In this document: positions 58,346 to 64,000 of the stretch, in pieces
Numbering within the stretch: the first letter of the stretch is position 1
How the letters are laid out: every line of letters begins with the position of its first letter
Assembly (NCBI RefSeq): GCF_963966145.1
Contig: NC_091053.1
Span: 5,766,001 to 5,830,000, forward strand
Direction: 5' to 3'
Source: Tenebrio molitor
Taxonomy: Eukaryota; Arthropoda; Insecta; Coleoptera; Tenebrionidae
Length of the DNA stretch: 64,000 nt
Notes under the pieces: model-generated
What the model was told of the DNA's origin: nothing
What the model saw: only the letters and a program-made list of their open reading frames with translations
Databases searched by the model: none
Program-made: the position numbers and the translations under genes

Positions 58346-58550
58346 TGTTATTTTTTCAAATTTGCACGGTTTTTAATTTTTAAATAAAAAAAAATTAAAT
58401 TTCACATTCCAGGGAATTTTGTATTAATTGGTAAAACGGATGCAATCTGCAATAGATGTTATAAAGTAGAGTTTGAATGTTAATATTAAAGCTTTTTGGT
58501 GTATGACAATAATCGGTACACTGAAATATTGATAAAAATTTTCTTAGAGA

Positions 58551-58578
58551 TCTATTAAACCACGAGTGCTTTAATAGA
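58551..58578. repeat. Short hairpin with CACGAGTG loop
   Basis: TCTATTAAA and TTTAATAGA are perfectly inverted around CCACGAGTGC. The loop word is shared with the apices of other hairpins in the window. Confidence 0.6.
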
Positions 58579-58888
58579 TAGCCATAAACGACTCCAACTT
58601 GAATACAATAATAGACCTATTAGAGACGCAAATTCGAAAAAATTATTAATTACACCAATTTTACACCGGGTATCTTTTAATTGACAAAGAACAACAAAAG
58701 ATAGAAAGATATTTGGAATAAAGTCATGAAAAGCAAGACTCTAATTCAGAACGTTGCGGTGCGCCGAACTTTACTATGAATGGAAGAAAAAGAAATCTAT
58801 GTTTAAGAATATTTTAAATTTCAACTCGATTTACCTAAAAATAATATTTACAATTATTGTTGATTGTTAGGGCACGTGAAAGGTTATA

Positions 58889-59455
58889 CAATAAAACCTC
58901 CCAATAGCGGCCACAAAAATTTACTGTAAAAATGATCGCTATAAGAAAGTGGCCGTTATTGAGAGTGAAAAAGGAATAAAACACGGCGATTATTTTTATA
59001 CTTACTTTATTAAAACTAAAGATTTTAAAGATTGTCTGCCTTATTACATCATGTAATTACATTTTTTTTAAATATTTTTCAACAGAGGTTTGCTTTTTTG
59101 TTTATAAAACCTGAGATTCATAATTTGCTAAAATGTTAACAACGTCTATAGCTAGTTCACTTTTATCATGACAGAACAGAAAACTTTGTAGGTCCTTAGT
59201 TTTTCACACACTTCAGTCATATCTTTGACATTTGACGTATGAATTATCTTTTGTCAAAACAATTTATGACCGGTATGAAGAGGTAAAATTGTAGGTATTT
59301 TCCAATAATAACCTCTGTCGGAGTGACCGTGGCCGTTTTAAGAGGGTGCCCGGTATTAGGAAGGTCATTAGTACGGGGTTTTCGGTATAATCGGTTCTCG
59401 GCCATTCTTAGAGGTGACCGTTTTTCAGAGGTGGCCGAAAATTGTGTTTACTAGA
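58889..59455. mobile_element. Pogo-like non-autonomous element remnant
   Basis: The left end AATAAAACCTCCCAATAGCG followed by GCCAC, and the right end GAGGTGGCCGAAAATTGTG then TTTACTAG, are degenerate inverted repeats of the CAGTAAAACCTC...GGCCAC type seen in pogo/Tigger elements. The subterminal pieces GATCGCTATAAGAAAGTGGC (left) and GGTGACCGTTTTTCAGAGG (right) fit the same family. The interior has no transposase. It is the same family as 45998-46512. Confidence 0.65.
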
Positions 59456-60435
59456 ATATAAAATAGATATCAATGAGTTCATTTCAAGTTTTGCAACCTT
59501 GCTAAATTGGATCTTGAATGAAGAATACAACAAAGAAAAGGCGTCGTACAAGAGGAATTAAAAATTTCTTACAAAATAAAAAAACTCAAAGGTCAACAAA
59601 AGTTGCCGAAGAAAGAAGATAAATTGTTGAGTGATTTTTGACGAATTAGATCTAGCTACAGGATCCTCTGTGATAGAATGAATCGTCTTAAGAATCTGCA
59701 TCAGAGGTTGCAGCATAAAAACATGAAGAGTGGATACATATTCTTCAAATAGAAGAATAAACAGCGGAGCATAATGTCTACCACTGCAGACTTCATTAGA
59801 TCGAAGAATTATGTTACAGATCTTGAGGAATTTGTTGTTTGGAATTTCAAGATTTTGAAAATGAATACGCAAACCTTTAACTTACTTGTAACTTCTGTAG
59901 ATGAAAGCTTTTTGTACACAGTAACATTCTGAATTTTAAGAAGCTTTGGAAGAATTTAACATCTTTGGGAAACTTTTTAATGATGTTCTAATTTGGAAGA
60001 AATATTTATAAAATATTGATATTATTGTCAATTCATCTCTGCGCAGACGTTTTGACCAAAAACATAAAAAAGTAAGTACTATTCTTGTACTAACTGATGT
60101 GATTCGAAATTCGTCAAGAAAACTAAATATTGACAAACTTGTGCAAGAAACACATAGGTACATATTCAAAAACCTCAAAACGCTTTTTCTATTTTCATAT
60201 AAAAATATCTAATACTTAATTAAATTTTCTATTTCATTTTCTGATTTTCTGGTTTGTTGCTGTTTTGTCTTTCTGAAGTGAATTGACATTTTAAGACAAG
60301 TTATAATAACCCATGTGCCGCCCTTCTGTGGGCAAAAATAGAGAAAAACAAATTTCAACTGTGATAAGAAACCTACCGCAACCATCTTCAATTTTTAGAT
60401 ATTTTAATAATTATTTACGAACCGATTGCGATAAG
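59456..60435. other. AT-rich non-coding DNA
   Basis: Two minus-strand frames of 80-104 codons, rich in phenylalanine and isoleucine, reflect composition. Nothing is recognised. Confidence 0.45.
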
Positions 60436-60508
60436 ACATTTTTCGCGCATAAGCGCATTATTTGAGGCACGAGCGACGAAGGAGCGAGTGCTTCATTTGC
60501 GCGAATGT
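60436..60508. repeat. Imperfect hairpin with GAGCGACGAAGGAGCGAG apex
   Basis: ACATTTTTCGCGCA on the left and TTGCGCGAATGTG on the right form the outer pairing; TTGAGGCACGAGCG and GCGAGTGCTTCA the inner. The apex is CGA-rich like that at 6.0 kb. Confidence 0.6.
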
Positions 60509-63500
60509 GCCGAATACGTCCCCGCGCATCGAAGTTTGTACAATTTTTTTTAAACGAACATTATGTCTGATTTGTCGTGTACCCTTTGTGAATAGATGGC
60601 GCTTCTCAAAATGTCAATGGAATTAATAGTGATTTATTTTCACTGTTTCGAAATTTTCAACATCCAAATTGGAGAAATGGCGTTTTGTAAACTAGATTTA
60701 TTCTTATCAAGTTAAATTATTTTTAGAATGTTCAAAAAGACGATTGCTTTTTGGATGATTTTGAAACACTGGTGCGTAAAATCGACATTCGCGGTTGACT
60801 ATGCGGTCGCGAAATATCATTTTGAAGGTAGTAAGTTAAAAAAAAAAAAGATTGTATTTGGAAAGGTGTTAGAAGAAAAGTATATTTTGAAAAACCTGCA
60901 GAATGAGAGAAAAAATGAATTGGGAAAATGACAGATATAGTGAAAGAAAGGGTGAATCTGTGGTTGAAAAAAAAAAAAAAACAATACAAAAAGTGTAACT
61001 GTGACCAAATCGCAACGAAATTGGAAATTATTCATGAAGAAACTCCTTCCAGTTACAAAAATCAAGAAAAAAGAAAGCAGTTTGTTGACCTTGTATAGTT
61101 TCTGTACCCTAGTACTATGTGCAATAAAATTTTTATTAAAATTACCTTAGGTTCAGGGAAAACAAATCCCTCAATCTGACTTTGCGTAACGCCGACCCAA
61201 ATATCAAAACCGGTTGAGAGGAACTGGTAGAGAAGACACCTGATTTGGGTAAAATGAAAATGGCGTCCACATAAAATAATTTACGATCTTACGCAAGTCG
61301 AGCTGTAATCCCCTCGTCACGGACATGCAAATGATGAGATCGGGCCTCAGCATCCGTCAGTTTATTGTTCCGATTGCGTCTAGGTATCAAAATAAAATCC
61401 ATTTACGACTTCCACCTCATGAACACGGCCTCCTCGTCGAACCTATTTAAAACAATGACCGGTTTATTCCCCTCCGATAATTAAGACGGCGATCTGAAAA
61501 GGATCGCGATCGCGCGCCGCCCCCGATCGAACGCGCCCCCCGTGCGCCCATAAAGCACCGAACAACTCTGGGGAGCAATTCCCCGAGAAAAACTACACGT
61601 CTACAACGAGAACAGGTGGAAGACATAGACTTTATAAACATTTGGATCCAGTTAAAATTCTTTATGGCCCGTGTAATTCACTTACCGTCCACATTCTGCA
61701 AGATTGAAGCCATGTGTGCAATAAAGGTGGCGGCTTCGATTGCACCAATTTGTTTTTCTCTCGTTCTTCCGCCGAGCCAAAAATACGAAAACGCGAGACG
61801 AGATGCGTTTAAAAATGGCCGGACAGGTTTAAAAAAATTCTGACGGGCATTAATCAAGACGGCTCGATCGGTTGTTCGAGTGCCAGAAAGTGGCCGAAGA
61901 AAACAAGGAAAAGATAACGTTTTGAAATTTCTGAAAGGGTCGGGTTTCGTCTTTGAAACCGAGCCAAGAATAATAGTTTGCGTGATTAGATAATTAAGGG
62001 GCTTAAAAATCGACAAGAGAAAAATGGCGTGCCAGAGATGTCAACGTGACGGATCTGATTGTTGTTGGGCGAGGGAAGGGGCTCAGTGAATTTGAATGCT
62101 CACTCAGATTTGGAGAAAGTCGATAATTCAGACCAAACAAGAGACATAAAGTGGTTTTTATTGGTTTACGTACTCTCAAGCGGACGAAAAGTAACTCTTT
62201 TTCAGACGGACTTTTTCGAACGCATTTTTTCAGATTCCGTCTACAATTCTAGGTCTAGATCTATCCTATTCGAATCCCCTCGTGGTTCTGCTCCTTTCTA
62301 ATTAATTGTCCTTAACGACACTTCTCTTTCAATCTTTCTCTTTTATTTTATCATTCTCTGTTTTATCCCCCATCATTTCCTTCTACTGAAGACATTTTGA
62401 TGCCAGCTGACTGTATAAACAACCATTCGATATTTCAATTCAATTCACTTTAAAAATATTTTCTTCAGAAGTTATCATTGGCACAATACCTCCATTCACA
62501 ATGTTCCTTTTTGTAGCGACAAGAAACTAAAGAAAACCACAACAGGGTAACCACAATTCATGTGTGTAAACACTGTTAACCTTTGGCACAAGGTTTCTAA
62601 ATAAAAAAAAGTGTGCAAAGAAGCGCCTCTCAGTTTGTTCGTCGTGGTAAAATCTGTGATTTCTGGCAAGTGTGATTAGAAATAGCGCCAATGCAGCGGC
62701 GCGACTACGCAAAGTACACCATCTAATCCTCGCCTTCACGTCAGATTTTTCCTTGGAGCTTTATCCGAGCAATATATTTCTTCATCCTTGTCGAGTCGTG
62801 CTCGGCAACATCGGTGGAAGTTTAGAGTCTCTCGTGCATCTTGAAAATTAAACAAAATCAGAATATTTATAAAGCCCGAGTGAAGTAAAGCTCCCTAAGC
62901 ACTAATTGGAATAATCCAGTTCCAATTAATTCTGCGGGAAGTCGGGCGCCACCTTCTCCAGGATTAACCGACTCGATGCCCTCTTCTTGCTGTTTCGACT
63001 CGGTAAAGGTAATACGAATTCGTGTTTTAATTAAGCAATAACGTCACATCAGACAATACCACTTGTTGTGTTCGCCTTTAAGGGGAACATTTGCTCTTTG
63101 CGACTTCATTAGCTCGTGGAGCCGTCGTTGCATATGCATAAAGTGCACCGCTGATGGCATGTCGGAGGTCACGTGTTCGGGAGTAATCTGGAGTTGGCTG
63201 ATCCCAAGATGATAAGCTAGACGCGGATCGATAGTGTTAAGTGAAACAACGATTCAGTTTCTTGCGGGGGGGCAACTATCGAAAATAAATAATTCGACAG
63301 TCAAAAATCTGATAGTGGTCAAACGTTTTTTCGCATGATTGAAACGGGCTGCTCCACTTCCGAACAAAAAGCAACATGAATTATTCATGGAGGTTGGTCG
63401 CTCCTACTCTCATCTTTTTAAAATTCTGAAACTATTTTTTCTTGTGTTATCGTATTGTCAAATGCTGGAATGTGCAATTGATAACATCGTTCTGGAGCGA

Positions 63501-64000
63501 AATGGATTGCTCAACGAGTTTTATAACCCAATTCGTGAAGGCTCCGCATTAATACAGATGTAAATAGCTTTGTCTCATCAACGACGAAAACTAAGAATAA
63601 TTGAAAAGTCAAAACAAACAAGTCTTTGTAGAATTGTATCGGTTGTACTCACATTCCATCTTCTTCATAATTACTGTTACATTCTTTATCTATTACTTAC
63701 ACAATCTTCCTTCTCATCTCCTCAGTTCTCTACTCTTATAAAATAACCTATTATGCTTCCCTCGACTTCTGTAGACTTTGTTTCTTCTTCCGTAGTTCTT
63801 AAACTACTCAATTTCCTTTCTTCTTTGTCCTCATCCATATCTTCTTTCTGTCACTGATACTCCCTCTAAGGAATTTTTCTTTGAACTGAAGCACATTCAA
63901 GCACTATCATGATGTCTTTGCACTAATACGTCCCTTTCTTCACTACTAGGCTTTCTTTTTTTTTACATCTAGATTACTTTTCCTTTTTTTTACTATCTCT
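60509..64000. other. Mixed non-coding DNA, no supported gene
   Basis: AT-rich to about 61140, GC-balanced at 61150-63240 with a short very GC-rich patch at 61490-61550 (CGCGATCGCGCGCC-type sequence), then AT-rich. The last 350 bp are pyrimidine-rich like the blocks at 32-35 and 52-54 kb and may be the start of another array cut by the window edge. No domain was recognised in any frame. Confidence 0.45.

Noticed and set aside
1..64000. tRNA genes and well-known insect microRNAs
   Set aside because: No cloverleaf with matching A and B boxes and no seed-plus-hairpin match to familiar microRNAs was seen by eye; a covariance-model search would be decisive.

Overview
The window reads as an animal nuclear genome, most likely an insect and plausibly a beetle. 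It is AT-rich, has no bacterial gene organisation, and is full of decayed transposable elements typical of insects: Tc1/mariner-type and pogo-like inverted-repeat elements, one jockey/I-like LINE family, and short elements with a 5S-rRNA-like head. No cellular protein-coding exon could be supported. Nearly all open frames are short, lack recognisable domains, and lie in low-complexity or repeat DNA. The window is best read as intergenic or long-intron sequence in which GC-balanced, single-copy-looking stretches (about 1-3.5, 6.8-8.9, 11.8-12.9, 22.5-24, 30-31.6, 35-38.5, 41-42, 54.4-57.5 and 61-63.3 kb) alternate with AT-rich repeat blocks. Some GC-balanced stretches could hold regulatory DNA or untranslated exons, but nothing in the sequence proves it.

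Region by region. 4.15-5.26 kb holds a minus-strand LINE relic covering the end of the reverse transcriptase and the C-terminus. 9.0-10.0 kb is a strongly A-rich tract, followed by the tail of a Tc1/mariner transposase (10.1 kb). 13.6-16 kb is a nest of small DNA transposons: one mariner-type element inside another, then a palindromic element with TA duplications, then a palindromic element with a perfect 8-bp target duplication, then another long palindrome. 15.9-18.0 kb is bounded by 83-bp inverted repeats and may be an unrecognised 2.1-kb element. 5S-headed SINE-like copies lie at 11.4, 13.0, 21.96, 22.23 and 46.9 kb; the two near 22 kb belong to a 270-bp tandem segmental duplication. 24.1-25.6 kb carries five scattered copies of an ACGCCACTG-centred module. 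27.7-29.8 kb is a threefold tandem amplification of a LINE endonuclease segment.

31.85-34.9 kb is pyrimidine-rich and contains a 145-bp and a 177-bp tandem array. 38.7-40.9 kb is a roughly 460-520-bp tandem array with a GGCGCC hairpin in each unit. 43.9-46.0 and 50.3-50.96 kb are paralogous copies of one sequence, and the first has been invaded by a mariner-type element with a transposase fragment and by a MITE. 48.0-49.66 kb is a 1.6-kb element inserted in a foldback and itself carrying a nested Tc1-like MITE. 52.15-54.2 kb is a 765-bp tandem array. Pogo-like remnants lie at 46.0-46.5 and 58.9-59.46 kb, and a transposase tail at 58.0 kb.

There is no operon, pathway or intact gene set. The biology visible here is mobile-element and tandem-repeat dynamics. 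The most notable unexplained items are the 5S-headed SINE family, the LINE-derived tandem array, the ACGCCACTG modules, the possible 2.1-kb element with 83-bp termini, and a scattered set of imperfect hairpins whose apices carry CACGAG- or CGAAG-like sequence. All assignments come from reading by eye; no database search was run.
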